DNA of 45,103 nt from an uncultured Alphaproteobacteria bacterium (GTDB lineage: Bacteria; Pseudomonadota; Alphaproteobacteria; HIMB59; GCA-002718135): NCBI GenBank assembly GCA_902539825.1, contig CACBMH010000007.1, positions 1-45,103 of the forward strand, given 5' to 3'. The notes beneath the pieces were generated by a model that was given only the letters and a program-made list of their open reading frames with translations, did not search any database and was not told the origin of the DNA. The translations under genes were made by a program, and so were the position numbers. Positions 8,752 to 17,626 of this stretch are shown piece by piece (the first letter of the stretch is position 1; the number at the start of each line of letters is the position of its first letter).

Positions 8752-9990
8752 CTAGTTACACCATTCTCCTTGTTTAAATATTGGCGTAACAGAGCCATCC
8801 TTATCAACACCCTCGACATCAATTTTACCTGAGCCAATCATCCAATCAATATGTATCATACTTGAATTACCACCTCTTTGAGAAATCTCTTCTTTCGATA
8901 AGTCTTTTTTGGATTTGAAACATTTGGAGTAACACTGTCCTAAAGCAATATGAGAAGCAGCATTTTCATCAAATAGAGTGTTATAAAAAGTTATTCCTAA
9001 TTGCGAAATAGGCGAACTGTTTGGAACTAGAGCTACTTCACCAAGTCTTCTTGAGCCCTCATCTGAATCGAGAACTTTTAATAAAACGTCTTGTCCTTTA
9101 GAAGATTTTGCATCAACAATTTTACCTTCCTCAAAGCGAACATTAATATCTTCAATTAGTGTTCCTTGATAAGATAGAGGTTTGGTTGAACAAACTTCGC
9201 CACTTACACGACTAGCATGAGGAGTTGTGAATACTTCTTCAGATGGGATATTTGGATTACAAATAATACCATTCTGTGCCTCTGATGCGCCACCCATCCA
9301 CTCATGATCATCAGCAAGACCTACAGTTAAGGATGTTCCAGGGCCTGAATATTTTAAAGAATGAAAATTTTTAGTATTTAACCAATCTGTTTTATCTCTT
9401 AAATTTTTATTATGTTTATCCCATTCACTTACAGGATCATCATTACTAACTCTTGATGCATGAAATATTGCATCTCCTAATTTTTTAATAGCTTCACCAT
9501 CATCAAGATCTGGGAAGACTCTTTTTGCCCATGCTTTTCCTGGCCACGAAATTATATTCCAATTAATTTTAAATTCCGTAATTCTTTCTCTGGCTGGTTT
9601 ATATGCGACAGCATTAGCTTTATTTGCACGCGAAACTTTATCAGGATCAATTTCAGATAGTAGCATGGGATCATCACCAGCAATTGCCATTCTAGCTGTA
9701 TTGTTATCAAAAGCTTCGCCCATCCCATTATAAAGCCAATTTGCTGCAACATTGAAAGATTCATTATTTCCATACTTAAATCGAGATAATGTAATATCAG
9801 AATCATTAAAAAGTGGTGTCACAATTCCAGCTCCTTCTTTGTAAGCATATTCAACTATTTTTCTAACTAAAGGTAAAGATTCTAACGGTGCTGTTATTAG
9901 AAGGTTTTGACCTTTTTGAAGAGCAACTCCTCTTTTAATAGATAGGTGAGCAAGTTTATCAATATTTTTTGTATCTACATCGTAAAACAT
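8752..9990 (-). CDS. M29 family aminopeptidase (AmpS/AmpT-like)
   Basis: Cytoplasmic dinuclear-metal aminopeptidase of peptidase family M29. The 412-residue length and N-terminus (LAHLSIKRGVALQKGQNLLI) match. Metal-binding regions are present: PSEEVFTTP, then RRLGEVALV, then the SHIALGQCY region, and HIDWMIGSG near the C-terminus. It probably removes N-terminal residues from short peptides during recycling. It is a single minus-strand gene between two plus-strand units, and its start is 139 bases from the divergent dxs. Confidence 0.9.
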   Translation of the reverse strand: MFYDVDTKNIDKLAHLSIKRGVALQKGQNLLITAPLESLPLVRKIVEYAYKEGAGIVTPLFNDSDITLSRFKYGNNESFNVAANWLYNGMGEAFDNNTARMAIAGDDPMLLSEIDPDKVSRANKANAVAYKPARERITEFKINWNIISWPGKAWAKRVFPDLDDGEAIKKLGDAIFHASRVSNDDPVSEWDKHNKNLRDKTDWLNTKNFHSLKYSGPGTSLTVGLADDHEWMGGASEAQNGIICNPNIPSEEVFTTPHASRVSGEVCSTKPLSYQGTLIEDINVRFEEGKIVDAKSSKGQDVLLKVLDSDEGSRRLGEVALVPNSSPISQLGITFYNTLFDENAASHIALGQCYSKCFKSKKDLSKEEISQRGGNSSMIHIDWMIGSGKIDVEGVDKDGSVTPIFKQGEWCN

Positions 9991-10129
9991 TAATATTATA
10001 ATTAGTTTTTAAATTCTAAAAAGTCTAGAGATTTTAACTTTAAAATTTATCTGTAAAATCTTTCCACAAACTGTTGTTTTTTTCCAGATATAAAAATATC
10101 AAATCTAGGCAAAAATAGTAAAATAAATT

Positions 10130-12046
10130 ATGGATTATGAACTTTTAGATAAAATTAATTTTCCATCGGACTTAAGAGAATTTAAAAAGACAGATCTAAA
10201 GCAAATCTCAGAGGAATTAAGAGCTAAAACAATTGAGACTGTTTCAAAAACTGGCGGTCATCTTGGTGCAGGACTTGGTGTTGTTGAGTTAACTGTCGCA
10301 ATTCATTATGTGTTTAATACGCCTCATGATAAATTAATTTGGGATGTTGGACACCAGGCGTATCCTCACAAAATTATAACGGGTAGAAAAAAAAATATCG
10401 AGACACTGAGAAAAAAAGATGGTGTGTATGGTTTTGTTAGAAGATCAGAAAGTGAATATGATCCATTCGGTACAGCTCATAGTTCAACAGCAGTTTCAGC
10501 AGGGTTGGGAATTAAAGCTGCAAAAGATATAAATAAAGATAACTCAAAAGTTATATGTGTTGTTGGAGATGGTGCCTTAAGTGCAGGTTTAGCATATGAA
10601 GGGTTAAACAATGCAGGTGCACAAAAAAAAGGTTTAATTGTTATTTTAAATGATAATAAAATGTCAATCGACAAACCAGTTGGCGCTATGAGTACATATC
10701 TAACTAGATTGCTTTCATCAAAATCTTACTCAAGCTTAAGAAATATTATTAAAAAAATTTCTAAAACATTACCATCAAATCTTTCAAAGACTCTTTATAG
10801 AACAGAAGAATATTCTAAAGGGCTTATCTCTGGAGGCACTTTATTTGAGGAATTGGGTTTTTATTACCTTGGTCCAATAGATGGTCACAATATAAACGAC
10901 ATGGTGTCAGTTCTAGAAAATATTAGAGATAATAAATTTGATAAACCAGTTTTTCTTCATTGTGTAACTAAAAAAGGCAAAGGGTACAGTCCTGCAGAAA
11001 AGTCAGAGGATAAATTTCATGGTGTAGAAAAATTTGATATTAATACAGGTAACTCTGTTAAAAAAACAAATTTAAAATCTTACTCAAATGTCTTTGGAGA
11101 AAAATTAACAAAACTTGCTGAAAATGACGAAAAAATTGTGGCAATAACAGCTGCTATGATGTCTGGAACAGGTTTAAAATTATTCCAACAAAATTTTGAA
11201 AAAAGATTTTTTGATGTTGGTATTGCTGAGCAACATGCTGTTACAATGGCAGCTGGATTGGCTACAGAGGGTTTTAAGCCATTTGTTGCAATTTACTCAA
11301 CATTTTTACAAAGAGCTTATGATCAAATAGTCCATGATGTAGCTATTCAAAAATTACCTGTTAGATTTGCGATTGATAGAGCAGGGTTAGTAGGGTCAGA
11401 TGGTCCTACTCATGCTGGTTCATTTGATATTACTTATTTAGCCACTTTACCAAATTTTATAGTTATGGCTCCTAGCAATCAAAGAGAATTATCTAATATG
11501 ATAGAGTTATCTTGTGAGATTAATGACTCACCATCTGCTTTTAGATTTCCAAGAGGAACAGGATCGGATGAACTGTTTAATAATCAGCCTACAGATATAA
11601 ATATAGGTAAGGGATATGTTCTAATTGAAGGTAATGATGTTGCAATTTTAAATTTAGGAACCAGACTTGAAAAATGTATTGAGGCAAGTAAGTTTCTAAA
11701 TCAAAATAATATTTATCCTACTATTGCAGATGCAAGATTTGCAAAACCAATAGACACACAATTAATAGATAAATTATTAAATAATCATAAGTATATTCTA
11801 ACTATAGAAGAAGGTTCTATAGGCGGATTTTCATCTCATGTTTTACATTATATCCATAATATAAGATCAAAAAAGGATAATGTTGTAATAAAAAATTTAA
11901 TTTTTCCAGATCGTTTTGTTGAACATATGACACCGGATGAACAATATCAAGATATTAAAATGGATACGGAGTCAATAATCAGAAAAATTAATAATTTTTA
12001 TGAAAATAAAATTGTTGATATAAAAAATTTTAAATTAAAAGTTTAA
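10130..12046 (+). CDS. dxs: 1-deoxy-D-xylulose-5-phosphate synthase
   Basis: Thiamine-diphosphate enzyme that condenses pyruvate with glyceraldehyde-3-phosphate, the first step of the MEP isoprenoid pathway; it also feeds thiamine and pyridoxal synthesis. The ThDP motif GDGALSAGLAYEGLNNAG...NDNKMSI is near residue 150. The transketolase pyrimidine-binding domain has FFDVGIAEQHAVTMAAGLA, then DRAGLVGSDGPTHAG. The C-terminal domain includes IEEGSIGGF. At 638 residues it has normal length. It is followed by panB after 30 bases. Confidence 0.96.
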   Translation: MDYELLDKINFPSDLREFKKTDLKQISEELRAKTIETVSKTGGHLGAGLGVVELTVAIHYVFNTPHDKLIWDVGHQAYPHKIITGRKKNIETLRKKDGVYGFVRRSESEYDPFGTAHSSTAVSAGLGIKAAKDINKDNSKVICVVGDGALSAGLAYEGLNNAGAQKKGLIVILNDNKMSIDKPVGAMSTYLTRLLSSKSYSSLRNIIKKISKTLPSNLSKTLYRTEEYSKGLISGGTLFEELGFYYLGPIDGHNINDMVSVLENIRDNKFDKPVFLHCVTKKGKGYSPAEKSEDKFHGVEKFDINTGNSVKKTNLKSYSNVFGEKLTKLAENDEKIVAITAAMMSGTGLKLFQQNFEKRFFDVGIAEQHAVTMAAGLATEGFKPFVAIYSTFLQRAYDQIVHDVAIQKLPVRFAIDRAGLVGSDGPTHAGSFDITYLATLPNFIVMAPSNQRELSNMIELSCEINDSPSAFRFPRGTGSDELFNNQPTDINIGKGYVLIEGNDVAILNLGTRLEKCIEASKFLNQNNIYPTIADARFAKPIDTQLIDKLLNNHKYILTIEEGSIGGFSSHVLHYIHNIRSKKDNVVIKNLIFPDRFVEHMTPDEQYQDIKMDTESIIRKINNFYENKIVDIKNFKLKV

Positions 12047-12076
12047 TTCTTAATAAAATTTAATTGAAAAATAAAA

Positions 12077-12862
12077 ATGAAGAAAATAAAAATTTTACAC
12101 AAAAGTTTTGCTAAACCAATAAGTTGTTTAACTGCATATTCTCCATCAATTGCAAAAATTTTAGATGGAAAAATTGATTTAATATTAGTTGGAGATTCTC
12201 TAGGTTCAACACTATATGGGATGAAGAATACTCAAGGAGTTACTATGGATATGATGAAAAATCATGGTGTAGCTGTTAATAAGGAAATTAAGAGAAGTTT
12301 AAAGGTTTTAGATATGCCTTATAAAACATATGATAATAAAATTGATGCATATAACAATGCTAAAATACTTTTAAATCACTGTAAGCCTGATTTATTAAAG
12401 ATAGAAATTAGTGAAAAAAAATTAGTTGTTTTGAAACATTTAGTAGATAAAAAAATAAACGTTATTTCTCATATAGGAGTAACACCACAAAGTTATAAAA
12501 ATTTTAATGAAATTAAAGTTTTAGGGAAAACTAATAAAGAAAAACAAAATTTATTAAAATTAGCAAAAGAATCTGAAAAACTTGGAGCTAAAGCTGTATT
12601 GTTAGAATGTATAACAGCCGACACAGCAAAACTAATTACAGAAAATATTTCTATACCTACAATAGGTATAGGTGCTTCAAGATATTGTGATGGGCAAGTA
12701 TTAGTATTTGATGATTTAATAAATCTAAGTACAAATGATAAAAAACCAAAATTTGTAAAAAATTATTTTAATTTTAAAAAAATTGCGGGCAATGTAGTCA
12801 AGAAATATAATCAAGAAGTTAAACTTAAAAAATTTCCTAGTACTAAATTTACATACAATTAA
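12077..12862 (+). CDS. panB: 3-methyl-2-oxobutanoate hydroxymethyltransferase
   Basis: Uses methylene-tetrahydrofolate to make ketopantoate, the first committed step of pantothenate/CoA synthesis. Mg-binding residues are in VGDSLG and LDMPY; the catalytic region KLEGG is reduced to KIEIS here but keeps the lysine and glutamate. LLECI and PTIGIGAS.YCDGQVLVFDD are typical. At 261 residues it is normal. panC is not adjacent. Probably in one transcript with dxs. Its TAA stop overlaps the convergent carbonic anhydrase stop in a shared TTAA. Confidence 0.93.
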   Translation: MKKIKILHKSFAKPISCLTAYSPSIAKILDGKIDLILVGDSLGSTLYGMKNTQGVTMDMMKNHGVAVNKEIKRSLKVLDMPYKTYDNKIDAYNNAKILLNHCKPDLLKIEISEKKLVVLKHLVDKKINVISHIGVTPQSYKNFNEIKVLGKTNKEKQNLLKLAKESEKLGAKAVLLECITADTAKLITENISIPTIGIGASRYCDGQVLVFDDLINLSTNDKKPKFVKNYFNFKKIAGNVVKKYNQEVKLKKFPSTKFTYN

Positions 12863-13488
12863 TCTAAATCTGTAAAGCTATCATTATCTAAAAACTTGAT
12901 TAAACCAGAATTTATTTGATACCACAAACCAATTATATTCAGTTTATTTTCATTAATTAATTTATCTATAAAATCATATTCATGTAAATTTTTAATTGAT
13001 TGTTTTATATTTTCCTGCTCAAAAAAAGTTATTTTTTCAGTTTCTGAAAAATCATTAGGGATATTGTCATAAGAATTTTGTAAACAACTTACCCATTGAT
13101 TTATATATTCAAAATCGTTTATATTTTTTTTATCTAATAGTGTTTTGTAAGAATACTCAACTCCACCACAATTTGAATGGCCTAAAATAATTAAGTTTGG
13201 AATTTTTAGAACTTTTAATGCGTATTCTATAGCAGATAATGTTTGTATATTTTGAACTTTATCATTTTTGGAAGGTACTATATTAGCAATATTTCTATGT
13301 ATAAAATAATCTCCAACACTTCCACCAAATATTGTATTTTCAAGAATTCTAGAATCACAACAAGTAATAATCATAGCAATTGGTTTTTGTGGAGATTGAG
13401 AAGCTTGGTGGTATATATCTTTATAATCTTCAAAGGTATTGTTTTTCCAGAATTGATATCTTTCAATTAAAAATTTTGGTATTGCCAT
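12859..13488 (-). CDS. Beta-class carbonic anhydrase
   Basis: Zinc enzyme that interconverts CO2 and bicarbonate. The zinc ligands and the catalytic Asp/Arg pair are visible: Cys43, Asp45 and Arg47 in CCDSR, and His104/Cys107 in GHSNCGG. The FFIHRNIAN-type segment (here YFIHRNIANIVP) is typical of the alphaproteobacterial group. At 209 residues it is a normal length, with no signal peptide, so it is cytoplasmic. In a heterotroph it would supply bicarbonate to carboxylases; this is inference. It is a single gene facing panB. Confidence 0.93.
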   Translation of the reverse strand: MAIPKFLIERYQFWKNNTFEDYKDIYHQASQSPQKPIAMIITCCDSRILENTIFGGSVGDYFIHRNIANIVPSKNDKVQNIQTLSAIEYALKVLKIPNLIILGHSNCGGVEYSYKTLLDKKNINDFEYINQWVSCLQNSYDNIPNDFSETEKITFFEQENIKQSIKNLHEYDFIDKLINENKLNIIGLWYQINSGLIKFLDNDSFTDLD

Positions 13489-13529
13489 AATATTAATTAT
13501 TTTAAAAATTATTTATATAGCAAAATTAA

Positions 13530-14504
13530 ATGAAAAAGGAAATTAGTAGAAAATTCTGTGTAGCACCAATGATGGGATATACAACACCATATGCAAGAAA
13601 ACTTTATAGAATTTTGTCAAAAAATAGTTTTCTCTTTAGTGAAATGATAGCAACAAAATCACTGATTTATTCAAAGAGTAGAGAAAATATTATTGATAAT
13701 GACCTCAATAATCCTGTTGCTCTTCAAGTTGGTGGTTCTGAGGTAGAGGATTTGGCAAAGGCAGCAAAAATAGCAATAGATTACAATTATGATGAAATCA
13801 ATTTAAATGTTGGTTGTCCAAGCAAAGCAGTTCAAAAAGGTAGTTTTGGTGCATGTCTTATGAGAGATAAAATTCTTGTTAGAAATTGTATAGAAGCTTT
13901 ACAAAATGATAAAATTGAAGCTACATTAAAATGTAGACTAGGACTAGGTAAAGAATTAAATTATGAATTCTTTGAAGAATTTATTGACGAGATATCAAAA
14001 ACAGGAATTAAATTTATTTATGTGCATGCAAGAAACGCAATCCTTAGTGGTATTAGTCCGCAAGGTAATAGAACCATACCCCCTCTTAGTTATGATTTTG
14101 TAAAAAAAGTAAAAAATAAATATACTAATATAACATTTATACTAAACGGAGGTATAAATAATCTTAATGACGCAGAGAATCTTTTAAAAGAATTTGATGG
14201 AGTAATGATTGGAAGATTAATTAAAAATAACCCCTTTATATTGAAAGAGGTTGATAAAAAAATTTTTAAAGGAGAAGATAAATTGATTGATGAATCAATA
14301 ATTAATAATTATTTTGAATATATTAAACCTAAATTAGGCTTTGAATCAATATTTAGATTATTAAGTCCTCTACTAAGTATCTTTTTTTCAGTTCCTAATA
14401 GTAAAACTTATAAATCTAAAATCAATGATTACATGAAAGGTCAAAAAATTAATTTAATTGAAGATTTATTAATAAAATTTGTTAGTGAGAGAAATCTAAG
14501 TTAA
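13530..14504 (+). CDS. dusA: tRNA-dihydrouridine synthase A
   Basis: FMN-dependent reductase making dihydrouridine in the tRNA D-loop. The TIM-barrel start FCVAPMMGYTTPYARKLYR, the SEMI.T.SL segment and NLNVGCPSKAVQKGSFGACLM with its catalytic cysteine fit the DusA subgroup (DusB/C differ at these sites). FMN-phosphate binding is suggested by LNGGINN and DGVMIGRL. At 324 residues it is normal. It is divergent from the carbonic anhydrase with a 41-base gap, and convergent with the PagL-like gene. Confidence 0.92.
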   Translation: MKKEISRKFCVAPMMGYTTPYARKLYRILSKNSFLFSEMIATKSLIYSKSRENIIDNDLNNPVALQVGGSEVEDLAKAAKIAIDYNYDEINLNVGCPSKAVQKGSFGACLMRDKILVRNCIEALQNDKIEATLKCRLGLGKELNYEFFEEFIDEISKTGIKFIYVHARNAILSGISPQGNRTIPPLSYDFVKKVKNKYTNITFILNGGINNLNDAENLLKEFDGVMIGRLIKNNPFILKEVDKKIFKGEDKLIDESIINNYFEYIKPKLGFESIFRLLSPLLSIFFSVPNSKTYKSKINDYMKGQKINLIEDLLIKFVSERNLS

Positions 14505-14509
14505 ATTTT

Positions 14510-15040
14510 TTAATAAGGTATATGATATGAAAAACTTATGATTTCAACACCTGGATTTTTATCGCCTAAGTTTGCATTTGAAATGTGGCTAAAAGAAATA
14601 CCAATTCTATTTTTATTTTCTAATTGATAACTAATTTCAAGTGATGTTCTGAATTGCAGATCATTACCTAATTTTTTTCCAGAACCATCATTATAAATAC
14701 CTGCACCAAAACTTGGTGTAAAAAAAAGTTTGTTTTCATTACCTTCAAATAATTCACCAAGATTATCTTCGATATAAATTCCTGTTAGAATATAGGATGC
14801 AGAATCATTAGTATATTCAAAGCCAAAAAAGGGCTTCAAGAAAAAAAAATTGTCTTCTTCGGGCCCAATATCAAATAATGTTTTATCACTTCTATATTCA
14901 TATCTAAAATCTGTGGCTTGATTTTTTTCAGAACCATCAAATTTTACATCATAAATACCAATGCCAAAAACGTTTGTACCCTTACTGACGGCTACATTAG
15001 AAATTAAAACAAAAGCTATAAAGGAAAATATTTTGATCAC
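14510..15040 (-). CDS. PagL-like lipid A 3-O-deacylase
   Basis: Predicted outer-membrane beta-barrel enzyme of the PagL/acyloxyacyl hydrolase type, which removes the 3-position acyl chain of lipid A. A signal peptide covers roughly residues 1-19. The remaining sequence alternates short beta-like segments and ends in an aromatic residue, as outer-membrane barrels do. The catalytic pattern is visible as His152, Ser154 (SHISN) and Glu166, with the H-x-S and S-to-E (12) spacing of PagL. At 176 residues it matches the family. It is last in the minus-strand run after rpoH, 31 bases away, so heat-shock sigma and lipid A remodelling may share a transcript. Confidence 0.78.
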   Translation of the reverse strand: MIKIFSFIAFVLISNVAVSKGTNVFGIGIYDVKFDGSEKNQATDFRYEYRSDKTLFDIGPEEDNFFFLKPFFGFEYTNDSASYILTGIYIEDNLGELFEGNENKLFFTPSFGAGIYNDGSGKKLGNDLQFRTSLEISYQLENKNRIGISFSHISNANLGDKNPGVEIISFSYHIPY

Positions 15041-15071
15041 TTAAATACTTTATAATTATTTTAAATAGCTA

Positions 15072-15935
15072 TCAAATGAAAAATTCTTTATTTTGTTGAG
15101 AAATTTCAAGTAAAGATTTCTTTAATTTCTCTAATGCCTTTGTCTCTATTTGTCTTACCCTTTCTTTACTTATCTTTAACTTATGACCTAACTCGTCTAG
15201 AGTTATACTTTTCTCTCTGAATTTTCTTAAACGTATAATTGTCTTTTCTCTATCATTTAAACTATCGATAGCTTTATTTATAAAATCCTTTTTTATATTT
15301 TTGTCATTAAATTCTTCATAGGTTTCTTCAGGATTTTGGCGTTCATCAGCTAATAAACTCATTAAGTCATTTTCAGTATCATTATCCACCTTTTGATTTA
15401 GGTATAGATCTCCACCAGTAAGTCTAGACTCCATATTTTGTACTTCTAAAGATTTAACATTAAGCATGTTTGATACTTTGTTTATTTCCTCTTGCCCCAT
15501 AAATTCTCTAGACACATCATTTATCTGTTGTTTGATTTTTTTAAGATTAAAGAAGAGGGCTTTTTGGGATGCTGTGGAGCCAGTTCTCACTACAGACCAA
15601 TTTTTTAAGATATAGTCCTGTATGGAAGCTCTTATCCACCAAGAAGCATAAGTGGAAAGTCTAAAATCTTTAGAAGTATCAAATTTTTCTAATGCGTGCA
15701 TAATTCCAAGAACTCCTTCATGGATCAAATCGTCTAGTGGCAAGCCATAACTAGTATACTTTCTAGCATAGGAAACAGCAAGGCGGAGGTATGAATTAAG
15801 AATTTTTTGAAGGGATCTAGGAGTTCTTTTATCTCTCCAATCATTTATAAGTTTAAATTCTTCGTCTTTTTCTAAAATATCAGCTTTTTTAGAGAGCTCT
15901 ACAAGATTGTTCGAAAAAAAATATTTTGAATTCAT
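15072..15935 (-). CDS. rpoH: RNA polymerase sigma-32 (heat-shock) factor
   Basis: Group 3 sigma factor. Region 2 contains LDDLIHEGVLGIMHALEKFD and STYASWWIRASIQDYI. The RpoH box is clear at residues 124-133 (QKALFFNLKK), preceded by VVRTGSTAS. Region 4 is at the C-terminus with ERVRQIETKALEKL. At 287 residues it has RpoH length; the primary sigma would be much longer. It follows the ligand-free phosphoesterase-like gene after 31 bases. Alphaproteobacterial rpoH genes are often found close to carD and fdxA, as here. Confidence 0.94.
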   Translation of the reverse strand: MNSKYFFSNNLVELSKKADILEKDEEFKLINDWRDKRTPRSLQKILNSYLRLAVSYARKYTSYGLPLDDLIHEGVLGIMHALEKFDTSKDFRLSTYASWWIRASIQDYILKNWSVVRTGSTASQKALFFNLKKIKQQINDVSREFMGQEEINKVSNMLNVKSLEVQNMESRLTGGDLYLNQKVDNDTENDLMSLLADERQNPEETYEEFNDKNIKKDFINKAIDSLNDREKTIIRLRKFREKSITLDELGHKLKISKERVRQIETKALEKLKKSLLEISQQNKEFFI

Positions 15936-15966
15936 ATATTAATATACGAATTATTTTAATTTTGGA

Positions 15967-16779
15967 TCAATTATTTTCAAATAAATCTAAAATTTCCCCA
16001 TTTTCTGCAAATATTCCACATAAAATATTTTTATTTGATAAAGGTTGTTTAAATAAAGTACAGACTGTATTTTTTTTTGAAATATCTAATTTGTTTCTGT
16101 GTTCAGATTCATAACCTCTAACAATTCTTACAAAAGTATTGTATGGTTCTTGTATTTTAGAAAAATTTTGGAATCCCCACCAAAAACAATCATTTTGTGC
16201 TGATAAAGGTCTAGTTATATCAACGCCTCTGTTTACAAATAATATTTTCTTAGTGTAAGAATATGCTGCATGTTTTAAATTTAAAAAGTATTGTTCATGA
16301 CCAGGATTCTCTTGTATTACTTTGTTTAAATTTGAAGTCCATTTTGAAATATTAAGCGTTCCTGAGGAAGCAATATTTCTTACCTCGTTTTCAGAAAATC
16401 CATAAGAATTTATAGTTTTATTTACTCCATGGTCAAACATCCAATCAATAATTTCTGTGGGGTTTGGAGCAAGTTGTAATTGTAACAATTTACTAAACAT
16501 CTCTTCTTGTGCTCCCCTTAAAAATACAATGGTTTCTGGTTTTAACCTAAATTTTGACATTAGATTAAATCTTAAATCAATAACACTACTTAAAGTTTCT
16601 CTAGAATTTTCTCCTAGACCTATAACATTGCCAAGAAAAATTAACTTATCTTCAGCGTTAAAATTTTTTTGAATATACTTTTTAATTGAACTAAATGATT
16701 TTAAATTTGAATGAATTGATCCTATAGCCCATATCTTCTCAGACTTCTTTAGTTCAACAAAATTGCTAATATTATTCAA
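15967..16779 (-). CDS. Phosphoesterase-fold protein lacking metal ligands (probable pseudo-phosphatase)
   Basis: The 270-residue sequence follows the PPP-type calcineurin-like phosphatase from end to end, but its metal sites are replaced. GDIHG reads GSIHS (20-24: Asp to Ser, His23 kept); GDxxDRG reads GNVIGLG (50-56); RGNHEEM reads RGAQEEM (88-94: Asn to Ala, His to Gln); FVHAG reads FVNRG (181-185). The flanking framework, including WMFDHGVNKTINSYG and the RPLSAQ and WWG segments, is preserved. It is therefore probably a folded, non-catalytic protein, perhaps binding or scaffolding. It sits between carD (4-base gap) and rpoH in one transcript. What it binds is unknown. Confidence 0.75.
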   Translation of the reverse strand: MNNISNFVELKKSEKIWAIGSIHSNLKSFSSIKKYIQKNFNAEDKLIFLGNVIGLGENSRETLSSVIDLRFNLMSKFRLKPETIVFLRGAQEEMFSKLLQLQLAPNPTEIIDWMFDHGVNKTINSYGFSENEVRNIASSGTLNISKWTSNLNKVIQENPGHEQYFLNLKHAAYSYTKKILFVNRGVDITRPLSAQNDCFWWGFQNFSKIQEPYNTFVRIVRGYESEHRNKLDISKKNTVCTLFKQPLSNKNILCGIFAENGEILDLFENN

Positions 16780-16783
16780 AATA

Positions 16784-17287
16784 TTATTTTTTACTTAAAA
16801 TTTGTTCAATTTTTTCAGTCGATTGAAAATAATCAGTTTTTTCAACTGCGGCAACTTCTCTAGCTAGACGTTCTATTGCAACTTGGAACATTTGCCTTTC
16901 ACTGTATGATTGTTCAGCTTGAGTAGTTTTTCTAAATAGATCTCTAACAACTTCAGCAATTTTAACTGGGTCTCCAGAAAAAATCTTTGTTTCATATTCT
17001 TGAGCTCTCCTACTCCACATAATTCTTCTTATCTTTGGCTTCAGCTTTAGAGTGGTATAAACTTCATCAATTATTTTTTTTGAAGAAATTTTTCTCAATC
17101 CAACCTCATCTTTTTTATCGAGAGGAACTCTGATTGTAAGTTTGGATTGCTCCATTTTAACAACATAGAAACTTGTTTTTATGTTAGAGATCTCCATATT
17201 TTCAATTTTTGAAATTTCTCCTACACCATGTTTTGGATAAACAACAATTTCTCCTAATTTAAATTCAGAATTTTTTTTTGATTTCAT
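16784..17287 (-). CDS. carD: CarD-family transcriptional regulator
   Basis: CarD/CdnL protein that binds the RNA polymerase beta subunit and stabilises open complexes, notably at rRNA and growth-related promoters. The N-terminal RNAP-interaction domain is recognisable (FKLGEIVVYPKHGVGEISKIE, a Tudor-like fold). The helical DNA-binding half includes a WSRRAQEYETKI segment and a RDL.RK region. At 167 residues it has the usual length. It starts directly after fdxA (adjacent bases) and is followed by the phosphoesterase-like gene. This pairing with fdxA is common in Alphaproteobacteria. Confidence 0.93.
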   Translation of the reverse strand: MKSKKNSEFKLGEIVVYPKHGVGEISKIENMEISNIKTSFYVVKMEQSKLTIRVPLDKKDEVGLRKISSKKIIDEVYTTLKLKPKIRRIMWSRRAQEYETKIFSGDPVKIAEVVRDLFRKTTQAEQSYSERQMFQVAIERLAREVAAVEKTDYFQSTEKIEQILSKK

Positions 17288-17620
17288 CTATGACCCTGGT
17301 TTTTCACTAAAATGTTTAATATATTTATCTTTTATATTTTGCCACTCCTCAGCGTCAGCTGGAGGTTCTTTTTTTATATTAATATTTGGCCAGATTTCTG
17401 AATATTTCCTATTAATCTCAGCCCATTTTTCAATTCCATCTTCAGTATCAGGTAAAATTGCTTCAACAGGACACTCTGGCTCACAAACACCGCAATCAAT
17501 ACATTCATCAGGATGGATGACTAGCATATTTTCACCCTCATAAAAACAATCTACTGGGCAGACTTCAACGCAATCCATATGCTTACATTTTATACATTTT
17601 TCATCAACAACATACGTCAT
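17288..17620 (-). CDS. fdxA: Seven-iron ferredoxin (3Fe-4S/4Fe-4S)
   Basis: Small soluble electron carrier. The N-terminus [20 protein letters not shown], then CP, gives the first cluster cysteines, and [12 protein letters not shown] the second set; this is the FdxA pattern binding one [3Fe-4S] and one [4Fe-4S] cluster. The C-terminal helical extension (after about residue 60, with a [15 protein letters not shown] segment) is typical of this class. At 110 residues it is normal. It lies between the TerB-like gene and carD with nearly no gaps. Its partner reductase is not in this window. Confidence 0.95.
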   Translation of the reverse strand: MTYVVDEKCIKCKHMDCVEVCPVDCFYEGENMLVIHPDECIDCGVCEPECPVEAILPDTEDGIEKWAEINRKYSEIWPNINIKKEPPADAEEWQNIKDKYIKHFSEKPGS

Positions 17621-17626
17621 AACAAT

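Noticed and set aside
9552-9806. 84-codon minus-strand frame inside the aminopeptidase gene
   Set aside because: It overlaps a well-conserved gene in another frame and shows no recognisable motif.
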